Assembly: GCF_014495685.1 (NCBI RefSeq)
Contig: NZ_JACTVI010000060.1
Location: forward strand, 1 to 48,469
Reading direction: 5' to 3'
DNA: 48,469 bases
Source of the DNA: Streptomyces sp. TRM68367
Lineage (GTDB): Bacteria > Actinomycetota > Actinomycetes > Streptomycetales > Streptomycetaceae
Shown here: positions 23,043 through 32,380 of the stretch, piece by piece
How the letters are laid out: every line of letters starts with the position of its first letter
Numbering within the stretch: the first letter of the stretch is position 1
Translations under genes and position numbers: made by a program
The notes under the pieces: model-generated
What the model was told of the DNA's origin: nothing
Seen by the model: the letters and a program-made list of their open reading frames with translations, nothing else
The model's database searches: none

Positions 23043-24174
23043 GCCGATCGGACGCGGGCCCGTTCACCTCAGCCTGCTCATGGGGCCGAAGCTGGCGCGG
23101 CCCGTCCCGCAGGAAGTCAGCGAGGCGCTGCTCTCCGCGCAGATCACCGCCACCGCCGGCGAGCGGACCGGGTTTCAGCTCGCCTTCGACCTCTCCAAGA
23201 CGGGGGTCATCAGCCGGCGGCTGCTGCCCGAGGGATTCTTCGACCCGAAGACCCGCGTCATCATCTCCGTTGCGGTCAAAGGGACTTCCTCCGTTCTGCT
23301 CGACGGGATCGTCGTACGGCACGAGGTAGGGGCCAGCAATCAGCCGGGGAACTCCACCCTGACCGTCACTGGCGAGGACCTCCAGCTCATCATGGACCTG
23401 GAGGAGCGAACCGACCGGTTTCCGAATCTCGCCCCCTCGCAGCGCGTGGAACGGATTCTGCAGCGGTACGCCGATTACGGGATCCAGTCCCGCGTCATCC
23501 GGGAGCAGATCGAGCAGCCGCCCCACGAGCGGCTGCGGGTCGAGTACCAGGCGGGTAGCACAGACCTCGGGTACGTCAACGAGCTTGCGCAGGCCAACGG
23601 TTACACCTTCTACCTCGACCCCGGCCCCCGCCCCGGGCGGTCCACCGCCTACTGGGGCCCCGAGCAACGCCTCGGCCAGCGGCAGCACGCGCTCAACGTG
23701 AACATGGGCCCCGAATCCACCGTCGACCAGGTGACGTTCGCGTACGACGGCACCGCGCGCGAGGAGCCGCAAGCCCGCGTGCAGGACCCGACGACGCGCG
23801 AGAGTCGCCTGCTGCCGCAGCCCGACATCGGCCCCCTCCGCCCCCCGCTGGGCCGACGCGCCACCCCCGCCCTCAAGCGGAAGACCCTCTCCGGTACGGC
23901 CAAGCGGGAGCTGGGCCAGGCGCAGGCTCTCGCCCTCGCCCGCGCCGCGACCTCCGCCGACTCGATCAACGGTTCCGGCAGTCTCGACGTCAACCGGCAT
24001 GGATATGTCCTGCGCCCGAGGGAGTTGGTGGGCGTGCGCGGCGCCGGGGTGACCTACGACGGCGACTACTACGTCAAGTCCGTCACCCACAACCTGCGCC
24101 CCGGGTCCTTCCGGCAGAACTTCACGCTCTCGCGCGAGGGGCTGATCGCGCGCGGCACTTCCGTACGCCCGTAA
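23023..24174 (+). CDS. Baseplate hub protein (T4 gp27/P2 gpD-like)
   Basis: 383 residues with the VgrG/gpD hub fold: GFQLAFDLSKTGVISRRLLPEGFF, TVTGEDLQLIMDLEER, RVERILQRYADYGIQ, and a second barrel ending VTYDGDYYVKSVTHNLRPGSFRQNFTLSREG. It forms the trimeric adaptor between tube hexamer and spike. Two starts are possible: GTG at 23023, or TTG at 23032, which has GGGAGG eight bases upstream and is the better-spaced choice. The gene overlaps the LysM gene. Confidence 0.92.
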   Translation: MPELADEPIGRGPVHLSLLMGPKLARPVPQEVSEALLSAQITATAGERTGFQLAFDLSKTGVISRRLLPEGFFDPKTRVIISVAVKGTSSVLLDGIVVRHEVGASNQPGNSTLTVTGEDLQLIMDLEERTDRFPNLAPSQRVERILQRYADYGIQSRVIREQIEQPPHERLRVEYQAGSTDLGYVNELAQANGYTFYLDPGPRPGRSTAYWGPEQRLGQRQHALNVNMGPESTVDQVTFAYDGTAREEPQARVQDPTTRESRLLPQPDIGPLRPPLGRRATPALKRKTLSGTAKRELGQAQALALARAATSADSINGSGSLDVNRHGYVLRPRELVGVRGAGVTYDGDYYVKSVTHNLRPGSFRQNFTLSREGLIARGTSVRP

Positions 24175-24207
24175 CACCGCAGCAGACAGCAGGAGGAGAG
24201 CCCGCAC

Positions 24208-24747
24208 ATGGCGCCAGCGCAGAACAACCGGTTCCTCGGGAAGTTCCGGGGCCGGGTCGCGGACAACAGGGACCCGCTGGGGATCGGGCGGATCACCGTG
24301 CAGGTGCCGGACGTCCTCGGCGACGAGCCGTCGACCTGGGCGCTGCCCTGCCTGCCGTTCGCGGGGCCGCAGGCCGGGCAGTTCGTGGTGCCCACGCCGG
24401 GGACGGGCGTGTGGGTGGAGTTCGAGCAGGGGGATCCCAGCTTCCCCGTGTGGACCGGGTGCTGGTACGGAGAGGAGAACGAGCTGCCGCCGGACGCGCG
24501 GCGCTTGGCGCAGTCGCCCACGCAGGCCAAGCCCGTCGTGGTACAGACACCCGACGCGCACAAGATCGTGATGAGCGACCCGCCCGGCGCCGATCAGGGC
24601 ATCCTGCTGCAGGCCCAGGGCGGGGCGTACATCCGCATCACCAGGGAAGCCATCGTGATCTCCAACGGCCTCGGCGCGGAGGTCATCCTGCGCGGAAACC
24701 AAGTGGACGTGAACGAGGGCCAGTTGACCATCACGTCCAACCAATAG
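24208..24747 (+). CDS. Spike protein (T4 gp5/VgrG C-terminal-like)
   Basis: 179 residues. The N-terminal part is an OB fold (FRGRVADNRDPLGIGRITVQVPD, then WALPCLPFAGP and GTGVWVEFEQGDPSFPVWTG), followed by a short beta-helical prism (KIVMSDPPGADQGILLQAQGG and onward). As a trimer it forms the membrane-piercing spike under the tube. No gp5 lysozyme domain is inserted. CAGGAGGAG lies nine bases before the ATG. Confidence 0.93.
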   Translation: MAPAQNNRFLGKFRGRVADNRDPLGIGRITVQVPDVLGDEPSTWALPCLPFAGPQAGQFVVPTPGTGVWVEFEQGDPSFPVWTGCWYGEENELPPDARRLAQSPTQAKPVVVQTPDAHKIVMSDPPGADQGILLQAQGGAYIRITREAIVISNGLGAEVILRGNQVDVNEGQLTITSNQ

Positions 24748-24766
24748 GAACGGGGGAAGGAAGAAC

Positions 24767-25111
24767 GTGTCCGGGACATCCGGGATCCTGCTCGACGCCG
24801 ATGCCGTGATCGGTTGCCCGCACGGCGGCCGCGTGGCCGCCGCCACCCCACCCGCCGGCGGCCTGCGCATCGCGGGCGCCGCCGTCGCCACGGCCACGCA
24901 CAGCTGGGTGGTCACCGGCTGCCCGCACACCGTCGACGGCGTGCCCGTGCCGTGCGTCACGGTCCGCTGGACCGCCGACGGTACCGGCGTCACCGTCGCC
25001 GGCGCGCCCGTGCTGCTCGACACCTCCGCGGCCCAGTGCTTCTCCGCGGCCCACGTCCCGCAGGGACCACCCGTCATCCAGGCCACGCAGCGAAAGGTCA
25101 CCCACGGATGA
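24767..25111 (+). CDS. PAAR-like spike tip
   Basis: 114 residues with the PAAR-like pattern of eCIS tips: IGCPHGGRV, THSWVVTGCPHTVDGVPVPC and AQCFSAAHVP. The paired Cys-Pro-His motifs probably bind the metal ion at the tip. GTG start with AAGGAAG upstream. The stop overlaps the gp25 gene as ATGA. It directly follows the spike gene, as expected for a cone that sharpens the trimer. Confidence 0.9.
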   Translation: MSGTSGILLDADAVIGCPHGGRVAAATPPAGGLRIAGAAVATATHSWVVTGCPHTVDGVPVPCVTVRWTADGTGVTVAGAPVLLDTSAAQCFSAAHVPQGPPVIQATQRKVTHG

Positions 25112-25503
25112 GCCCGACGACCCGGGGCACCCGGCCCCGCACCGACATCGCGTTCCCCTTCCGGGCCGACCGCCGCGGCCGAACCGCGCACGCCGACCGC
25201 GAGGAGCACGTCCGCGACCTGATCGAGCAGGTGCTGTTCACCAGCCCCGGCGAGCGCGTGATGCGCCCCGACTTCGGCTGCGGACTGCTCGACCTGGTCT
25301 TCGCGCCGACCAGCCCGGAACTGATCAGCACGCTCGAACTCTCCGTCCAGGCCTCACTGCAGCGCTGGCTGGGCGACCTCATCGACGTGGAGGCCCTCGA
25401 CGTGGTCAGCGAGGACAACGTGGTCCGCGTGCACCTGGCGTACGCCGTCCGCGCCACCGGCGCCCGCCGCGACGACGTGTTCGAAGGGAGGGCCACGGCA
25501 TGA
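25108..25503 (+). CDS. Baseplate wedge protein gp25
   Basis: 131 residues of the GPW/gp25 lysozyme-like family. Characteristic segments are DIAFPFRADRRGRT, HVRDLIEQVLFTSPGERVMRPDFGCGLLDLVF, and a beta-rich end. In T4 gp25 initiates sheath assembly on the baseplate through its sheath-like domain. It overlaps both flanking genes by four bases. Confidence 0.94.
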   Translation: MSPTTRGTRPRTDIAFPFRADRRGRTAHADREEHVRDLIEQVLFTSPGERVMRPDFGCGLLDLVFAPTSPELISTLELSVQASLQRWLGDLIDVEALDVVSEDNVVRVHLAYAVRATGARRDDVFEGRATA

Positions 25504-28500
25504 CGAGAACCACCGCATCCCGCCGGGCCAAGGTGCGCGCCGCCCAGCTCAACGGAGTGGACGCCGTCGAGGTGAGCGACGACGGGCTGCTGCTCACGGT
25601 CACCTTCCTCGGCAAGGCCCCGCACGGTCTCGGCCCGGAGAACGTCCGCATCGCCGGAGGTCGCCGGATCACCGGCATCACCGCCGTGGACGTCAGCGTG
25701 GAGCGCGAGGAGGACCCGGAGCTCGACGACCGGCTGTACGTCACCCTCGACAAGGCCGGCGACACCTCCCGTTACCGGCTCTCCGTCGTGGAGACCGACC
25801 CCTACGGCCGCCCCGGAACCGAACCCTTCCGCGGCTTCGACCAGCGCTATCACAGCGCGTCCTTCGCCTTCCGGCCCGACTGCCCCACCCCGTTCGACTG
25901 CGTAGCGGAAGAGGGCCGGGAGCCGGACTTCCCGGCCGCGCCCGTCGTCGACTACACGGCCCGCGACTACGACACCATCCGCAAGCTGCTCCTGGACCGG
26001 CTCGCCCTCACCACGCCCGACTGGGTGGAGCGCAACCCCGCCGACCTCGGCATGACGCTCGTCGAACTGCTCGCCTACACCGGCGACCAGATCAGCTACA
26101 TGCAGGACGCGGTCGCCACCGAGGCCTACCTCGACACGGCCCGCCGCCGGGTGTCCGTACGGCGCCACGTCCGGCTCATCGACTACGCGATGCACGACGG
26201 CTGCAACGCCCGCGCGTACGTCACCGTCCGGACCGCCGACGACACCACGCTCGCCCCGGGGACGTACCGTTTCGCCTCCGTCGACGTGCGCAGCCTCGAC
26301 CCGCACGACCGGCCCGAGCCCGGCACGGTGATCGACGAGACCGAGCTCGGCGACCTGGACGAGCGCGGCTCGGTGGAGGTGTTCGAACCGGTCTTCGCCG
26401 CCGACCCGCTCACCCTGCGCGTCGCGCACAACGCGATCCGCCTGTGGACCTGGGGCGGCGAGGTGTGCGCCCTGCCGCAGGGCGCGACCTGCGCAACGCT
26501 GCGCGACGAGTGGGCCGACCCGGAGACCTGCCGCGAGCGCCGGCTCGCCCTCGAACCGGGCGACATCCTCGTCCTGGAGGAGGTGAAGGGACCGCGCACC
26601 GGCACACCCGGGGACGCCGACCCCGCCCACCGGCAGGCCGTCCGCCTGACCTCCGTGACCCCCGGCATCGACCGGATCGAGGACCAGCCGGTCCTGGAGA
26701 TCACCTGGGCCGCCGAGGACGCGCTGCGCTTCCCGCTGTGCCTCACCACCCGCGGCGGACGCGACTGCCTGCCCGTCGAGGACGTCACCCTCGTCCGCGG
26801 CAACGCCGTCCTCGTCGACCACGGACGCTCGCGGACCGGGCTGCCCGAGACGGTCACCGTGCCGCCCGTCCCGGCCCTCGTCACGCCGTGTGATCCGCCC
26901 GCGTTCGGCTGCTACGACCCGGACGAGGGGAATGCGCCCGCCCGGCTCATCAACTCCCTCACCGACAAGGCGGAGCACGGCCGGGCGCTCATACCCGACG
27001 ACGTCCGAGAGCTGTTCGACGTCGTCGGCGAGGCCGCCGCCAACCGCGCCGGACTCGGTCTGGAACGCGCCGGTCAGCGACACGAACAGGTGGTGCCCGG
27101 CACGGCGTACGCCCAGTCCGCCGCCCTGCGCACGCTGCTCGCCCAGTCCGTCTACCCGGGGATCCGGCCCCGCTTCCGGCCGCTCCTCGGCCGCGCGCCC
27201 GCCACGCAGGCCGTGCCGTTCCCCGACCCGGCCACCGTCGCGGCCGGGCAGGCCGAGCGCATCGCCGCCATCCCCGGCCGGGTGCGGCAGCGGCTCGTCG
27301 AGCTGTGGCGCAGCGCCCGCGACCGGGACGGGCTCGCCGAGGAGGAGATCGCCGAACTCGCCGTGATCTACGGCCTGAACGTGCTCGAACGGCTCGACCT
27401 GCGCCGCCACCCGGTGCGCGCCCTGCGTGAACTGCGGTACCGCAGCGACCGGTTGCTCGACACCAAGCTGCGCCGCGTCGAGGTGCTGGCCGCCCGCGCC
27501 CGCGCCGGCACCGTCCTCGACGGGCACATCGCCTGGGAAGTCGCCCACAGCTGGGGCCCGGCGTACGCGGCCGGGCTGCACCCCGAGGAGCCGGTGCTGC
27601 GCGGCTCCGCGACCGCCGCCCTCGCCCAGGACGCACGCCGCGCCCTGCCCGCCGTACGTGCCCAGGACGGCGACGTGGTCTGGGAGCCGCGCCGCGACCT
27701 GCTCGACAGCGGGCCGGGGGATCGGCACTTCGTCGGCGAACTGGAGGACGACGGCCGGCTCGCCCTGCGCTTCGGCGACGGACGGCACGGCGCGCGGCCC
27801 ACCCCCGGCTCCCGGCTCGCCCTGCACTACCGGCTGGGCGGCGGCACCGCGGGCAACGTGGGCGCCGAGGCCATCAACCACCTCGTCGTCCAGGGTGACT
27901 GCGACGCACCGGCCGCCGTGGTCCGCAACCCGCTGCCCGCCACCGGCGGCACCGAACCCGAACCCGTCGAGCAGGCACGCCAGCTGGCCCCGCTCGACCT
28001 GCGCCGCACCCGCCTGCGCGCGGTCACCGCCGAGGACTACGCGGCCCTCGCCGCCGAGCTGCCCGGCGTACAGCGTGCCGCGGCCACGCTCCGCTGGACC
28101 GGCAGCCTCCAGGAGGCGCACGTCGCGATCGACCCGTACGGCACCGGCGCCCCGACGCCTCGGCTGCTGGCGGCGGTCACCCAGTCACTGGAGCCGTACC
28201 GGCGCATCGGCCACGACCTGGTCGTGGGCCCGGCCCGCCTGGTGCCGCTGGACATCGCGCTCAGGGTGTGTGCCAAGCCCGGCCACCAGCACGGGCAGAT
28301 CCTGGCCGAGCTGTACCGGGTGCTGGGCACCGGCCGCCTGCCGGGCGGACGGCTCGGCTTCTTCCACCCGGACGCGCTGACCTTCGGCGAGCCGGTCCGG
28401 CTCAGCCGCCTGGTCTCCGTTGCCGCGGCCGTCCCCGGTGTGGAGAGCGTCGAAGTGACCCGGCTGCGCAGGCTGTTCGAGCAGGACCGAGGAGAGAGGG

Positions 28501-28607
28501 AGGACGGAGTGCTGCGACTCGGCCCGCTGGAGATCGCCACCTGCGACAACGACCCGGACCGGCCGGAGAACGGCCGGCTGGCGATATCCCTGGGAGGTGC
28601 CCGGTGA
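25500..28607 (+). CDS. Baseplate J-like wedge protein 1 (Afp11/gp6-like)
   Basis: 1035 residues. An N-terminal Ig-like region (about 1-120) precedes a baseplate-J core: VDYTARDYDTIRKLLLDRLAL, NPADLGMTLVELLAYTGDQISYMQDAVATEAYL and VRRHVRLIDYAMHDGCNARAY. The C-terminal half holds LALRFGDGRHGARPTPGS and LEPYRRIGHDLVVGP, family landmarks. It forms the dimeric wedge ring with the next protein. The ATG overlaps gp25 and the stop overlaps the next GTG, so the three are coupled. Confidence 0.92.
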   Translation: MTRTTASRRAKVRAAQLNGVDAVEVSDDGLLLTVTFLGKAPHGLGPENVRIAGGRRITGITAVDVSVEREEDPELDDRLYVTLDKAGDTSRYRLSVVETDPYGRPGTEPFRGFDQRYHSASFAFRPDCPTPFDCVAEEGREPDFPAAPVVDYTARDYDTIRKLLLDRLALTTPDWVERNPADLGMTLVELLAYTGDQISYMQDAVATEAYLDTARRRVSVRRHVRLIDYAMHDGCNARAYVTVRTADDTTLAPGTYRFASVDVRSLDPHDRPEPGTVIDETELGDLDERGSVEVFEPVFAADPLTLRVAHNAIRLWTWGGEVCALPQGATCATLRDEWADPETCRERRLALEPGDILVLEEVKGPRTGTPGDADPAHRQAVRLTSVTPGIDRIEDQPVLEITWAAEDALRFPLCLTTRGGRDCLPVEDVTLVRGNAVLVDHGRSRTGLPETVTVPPVPALVTPCDPPAFGCYDPDEGNAPARLINSLTDKAEHGRALIPDDVRELFDVVGEAAANRAGLGLERAGQRHEQVVPGTAYAQSAALRTLLAQSVYPGIRPRFRPLLGRAPATQAVPFPDPATVAAGQAERIAAIPGRVRQRLVELWRSARDRDGLAEEEIAELAVIYGLNVLERLDLRRHPVRALRELRYRSDRLLDTKLRRVEVLAARARAGTVLDGHIAWEVAHSWGPAYAAGLHPEEPVLRGSATAALAQDARRALPAVRAQDGDVVWEPRRDLLDSGPGDRHFVGELEDDGRLALRFGDGRHGARPTPGSRLALHYRLGGGTAGNVGAEAINHLVVQGDCDAPAAVVRNPLPATGGTEPEPVEQARQLAPLDLRRTRLRAVTAEDYAALAAELPGVQRAAATLRWTGSLQEAHVAIDPYGTGAPTPRLLAAVTQSLEPYRRIGHDLVVGPARLVPLDIALRVCAKPGHQHGQILAELYRVLGTGRLPGGRLGFFHPDALTFGEPVRLSRLVSVAAAVPGVESVEVTRLRRLFEQDRGEREDGVLRLGPLEIATCDNDPDRPENGRLAISLGGAR

Positions 28608-31600
28608 CCGCCGACGACTGCACCTGCGGCGGCGCCTGCCGCGGCGGCCACGACGAGCGCCTCGCCCCCGCCCCCCTGCACAACCCGCCGGGGCGCACCG
28701 CGCTCGACTACCGCGTGGGCGAGTACGGCAGCTTCCTGGCCGCCCTGCGGGACCGGCTCGCCTCCCCGGCGTACCCGGCCCTGGACGGCCTCACCGTGCG
28801 CACCCCGGACGATCCGGCGATCGGCCTGCTCGACGCCACAGCAGTGCTGGGCGACCTGCTCACCTTCCACTCCGAGCGGATCGCCGACGAGGCCTACATC
28901 CGTACCGCGAACGAGCACCACTCGCTGGTGCTGCTCGGCCGGCTCGTCGGGCACCGCCCCCGCCCCGGCGTCGCGGCCGCCACCCACCTCGCCTACACCC
29001 TGGAACGCGACCCGCGCGCCGCGGCCCAGCCGGTGATGATCCCGCGCGGCGCCCGCAGCCACAGCGTCCCCGCGTCCGCCGACGAGGAGTCGCTGACCTT
29101 CGAGACGAGCAGCGACCTCACGGCCCGCTGGGACTTCAACGAGCTGAAGGTCCGCCGCCGCCGGCCCTCGCTCATCACCCCGCAGGACCTCCAGAGGCGC
29201 TCCGCGATCTTCGTGGAGGGCACCGCCACCTCCCTGCGCACCGGCGACCAGCTGCTCTTCGTCTTCGGCGAGCGGGCGGGCGGCGAGCGCACCCTGCTCC
29301 CGGTCGCCGACGTGCGGGTCGACCGGGACGACGAGATCACCGCGATCGCCCTGCCGAAGTCGGCCCCGCCGACCCTGAAGGAACTCCTCGACGAGGTACG
29401 GCGCTGGACCGCCGCCCCCGAGGCGTCGGGCGAGCCCGGCGACGAGCCGCCCACACCCGAGGTGCCCAATCCGCGCCCGGTCAGCCGGCTGATCGAGGAC
29501 TTCGAGGACCAGGTCCTGGCACCGCTGCGCGGTGACCTGGACGGCATCAAGAGCCCCGAGCGGCTCGCGGCCCGGCTGGTGGAACCCCTCGACCGCCTTG
29601 GCGAGGCGCAGGTGCTGGCCGAGCCATACGGTGACGTGACGGGCGTGGCCGCATGGTTCGAGCAGCTGGAGGCCGTGCTTGCCGAACTCGCCGAGCGAGC
29701 ACTGGAGTTGGCCCCCGCACAGGCCGAACCCGAGGACGGGCCGGAGTCCACTCGGGTCCGGCCCACCACCGGCACCCTCGACCCCCGCGAGGCCGCCCTG
29801 CGCACCCTCGGCTCCGTCCTGCCCGCCCTCCGCGCCGCCACCCCCACCCCGCGCGGCGGCCCGGAGAGCCGGCGCCCCGGCAGCGACACCGCGCGCCTGC
29901 TCTCCGCCCTGAACCCCGGTCTCGGCGGCCTCCACACGGCCTGGCGCACGGCCGCCGCCCCCGGTGCCCCGCAGCTGCTGCGCGAGCTGCTGGCCATGCG
30001 GGTCACCGCGGCCCCGTTCGGCGCCACGGCCCCGCTGAAGCCGGTCCAGGACGACCGCGGCCGGGTCATCCGCACCGCGGATTGGCCGCTCACGGGCGCG
30101 ACGCTGGCGACCATGCGGGTGGTGTTCGACACCGCGGACAAGGTGCCGGTCCGGGCGGAGTTCCAGTACGTCGAGGGCAGCAGCTCCGACCAGCGCGCCG
30201 AGAACCTGCCCGTCCCCGAGCCGGTCCTCTTCACGCTCGGGCCCGGCCGGGTCGACCTGTCCGTGCGCTCCGGCCAGGACCGCGACCTCAGCTGGCTCAA
30301 CCGCCGCCCCACCGACTCCCAGGAACCCGGCGTCACCGCCCGCCTGCACTCCGGCCTGCCCGAGCGCACCCTGTTCGTGTCGAGGCCGGACGACGAGAGC
30401 CGGATCCATGTCGGCATCCACAACGGCACCTCCGAGCAGAAGGACCTGCGGCCGGGCGAGCACAGGCAGTTCACGCACGGCGAGTACGAGGTCAGCCTCA
30501 CGTACACGTCGGGCAGCGCCGAACCCAACATCGAGGTGGTCATCGCCAGCAAGCCGGAGCCGGTCAACCGCCGTGTGCTGCAGCTCGACACCGTGCGCGA
30601 CGGCATCACCGTCGGCAGCTGGGTCGCGATCCGCCGCCCCGGCAAGGGCTCCGAGAAGGGCATCCCCGGCGACGCGAAACTCGCGTTCGTCACCACCCAG
30701 GTGGTCGCCGCCCGCACGGCCGCCTACTCCAACTACGGCATCACCGGCCGCGGTACCGAACTCACCCTCGCCGACCCGTGGATGGACGAGTTCGACGTAC
30801 TGCTCTCGCACATCCGCGACACCACCGTGCACGCGGGCGGCGAACCGCTGCGCCTGGCCGACGAGCCGCTCGGCGAGGACGTGCACGGCAACGAGATCGA
30901 ACTCGCCGAGCTGTACGACGGACTGCGCCCCGGCCGCACCCTGATCGTCGCCGGTGAGCGCAGCGACATCCCCGGTACGTCCGGCGTCCGGGCCACCGAG
31001 GTGGTCACCATCGCGGCGGCCGACCCGGCCGTCGACCCGCAGCTGCCCGGCGACCACGTCCACACCCGGCTGGCCCTGACCACCGACCTCGCGTACCGCT
31101 ACCGCCGCGAGACGGTCCGCATCCTGTGCAACGTCGTCGAGGCCACCCACGGTGAGAGCCGCGAGGAGGCCATCGGCAGCGGCGACTCGGACCGCACGAA
31201 CCAGACGTTCGCGCTGTGGCAGTCCCCGCTCACCTGGCTCGCCGACGACAACCCCCTCGGTGCGACACCCGTGCTGGAGATCCGGGTCGACGGCGTGCTG
31301 TGGCACGAGGTCGACAGCCTCGCCGGGCGCAGCCCGACCGAGCGGGTCTACATCGCCGGCTCCACCGCCGACGGCCGGACGACGGTGACCTTCGGCGACG
31401 GCGTGCACGGCGCCCGCCTGCCCAGCGGCCACGAGAACGTCCGCGCCCGCTACCGGTTCGGCACCGGCAAGGCCGCCAACGTCCCCGCGGACCGCGTCAC
31501 CCAGCCCCTCACCCGGCCGCTCGGCGTCACCGCGGTCACCAACCCGCGCCCGGCGACGGGCGGCGCCGACGCGGACGGCCCCGCCCTGACCCGCCGTACC

Positions 31601-32380
31601 ATCCCGCTCGCCGTGTCGGCCCTGGACCGGCTGGTGTCCGCGTCCGACTACGAGGACTTCGCCCGCTCCCGCGCCGGCATCGGCCGGGCCTCGGCGCGCG
31701 AACTCTTCGACGGGCGGCGGCGCGTGCTGCACGTGACGGTCGCGGGCACGGACGACGTGCCGCTCGGCGAGGAGACCCTGCGTCCCCTCCGCGGTGCCCT
31801 CACGGAGTACGGCGACGCCAACATCCCCGTCCGGGTGGACGTGCGCGAACTGGTCCTGCTGCTGGCCGCCGCCAAGGTGAAGGTGGCCCCCCACCACGCG
31901 TGGCAGATCGTCGAGCCGCGCCTGCGGCAGGCCCTGCTGCGCCGGCTCGGCTTCGAGGGACGGGAGCTCGGGCAGCCCGCCCGGCTCTCCGAACTCCTCG
32001 CCGCGGCCCACTCCGTGCCCGGCGTCGACTACGTCGACGTGGACGTCTTCACCGGCGTCCCCGCCTCCGCCACACCCGAGGAACTCACCGCGCTGCTCAC
32101 CGACCCGGGCCCGCCGAAGGCCTCGGTCCAGGCGCACCCGGCGACGTACGACGAGACGGTGCACACCGTGCGCGACGAGAACGGCGAGACCCTGTCGGCG
32201 GTGTGCGCCCGCTACGGCATCCCGCTCGCCGAACTCCTGCGCCTCAACCCCGACATCACCGACACCCGGCGCCTGGCCAGGGGCCGGTCGGTGTTCGTCT
32301 TCCGCGGGATCCGCCCCGCCCAGCTCGCGCTGTTGTCGCCGCGGGCCGCCGACACCCTGATCCTGACGGAGGTCAAGTAA
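28604..32380 (+). CDS. Baseplate J-like wedge protein 2 (Afp12-like) with C-terminal LysM
   Basis: 1258 residues. The N-terminus carries a small Cys cluster (DDCTCGGACRGG). The baseplate-J core follows: DDPAIGLLDATAVLGDLLTFHSERIADEAYI and VLLGRLVGHRPRPGVAA. A long middle insert with several Pro/Ala stretches separates it from a second beta-rich half (TVTFGDGVHGARLPSGHENV). Residues about 1185-1240 are a LysM repeat (ETLSAVCARYGIPLAELLRLNPDI). The GTG overlaps the preceding stop and the stop overlaps the next ATG. Confidence 0.9.
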   Translation: MTADDCTCGGACRGGHDERLAPAPLHNPPGRTALDYRVGEYGSFLAALRDRLASPAYPALDGLTVRTPDDPAIGLLDATAVLGDLLTFHSERIADEAYIRTANEHHSLVLLGRLVGHRPRPGVAAATHLAYTLERDPRAAAQPVMIPRGARSHSVPASADEESLTFETSSDLTARWDFNELKVRRRRPSLITPQDLQRRSAIFVEGTATSLRTGDQLLFVFGERAGGERTLLPVADVRVDRDDEITAIALPKSAPPTLKELLDEVRRWTAAPEASGEPGDEPPTPEVPNPRPVSRLIEDFEDQVLAPLRGDLDGIKSPERLAARLVEPLDRLGEAQVLAEPYGDVTGVAAWFEQLEAVLAELAERALELAPAQAEPEDGPESTRVRPTTGTLDPREAALRTLGSVLPALRAATPTPRGGPESRRPGSDTARLLSALNPGLGGLHTAWRTAAAPGAPQLLRELLAMRVTAAPFGATAPLKPVQDDRGRVIRTADWPLTGATLATMRVVFDTADKVPVRAEFQYVEGSSSDQRAENLPVPEPVLFTLGPGRVDLSVRSGQDRDLSWLNRRPTDSQEPGVTARLHSGLPERTLFVSRPDDESRIHVGIHNGTSEQKDLRPGEHRQFTHGEYEVSLTYTSGSAEPNIEVVIASKPEPVNRRVLQLDTVRDGITVGSWVAIRRPGKGSEKGIPGDAKLAFVTTQVVAARTAAYSNYGITGRGTELTLADPWMDEFDVLLSHIRDTTVHAGGEPLRLADEPLGEDVHGNEIELAELYDGLRPGRTLIVAGERSDIPGTSGVRATEVVTIAAADPAVDPQLPGDHVHTRLALTTDLAYRYRRETVRILCNVVEATHGESREEAIGSGDSDRTNQTFALWQSPLTWLADDNPLGATPVLEIRVDGVLWHEVDSLAGRSPTERVYIAGSTADGRTTVTFGDGVHGARLPSGHENVRARYRFGTGKAANVPADRVTQPLTRPLGVTAVTNPRPATGGADADGPALTRRTIPLAVSALDRLVSASDYEDFARSRAGIGRASARELFDGRRRVLHVTVAGTDDVPLGEETLRPLRGALTEYGDANIPVRVDVRELVLLLAAAKVKVAPHHAWQIVEPRLRQALLRRLGFEGRELGQPARLSELLAAAHSVPGVDYVDVDVFTGVPASATPEELTALLTDPGPPKASVQAHPATYDETVHTVRDENGETLSAVCARYGIPLAELLRLNPDITDTRRLARGRSVFVFRGIRPAQLALLSPRAADTLILTEVK

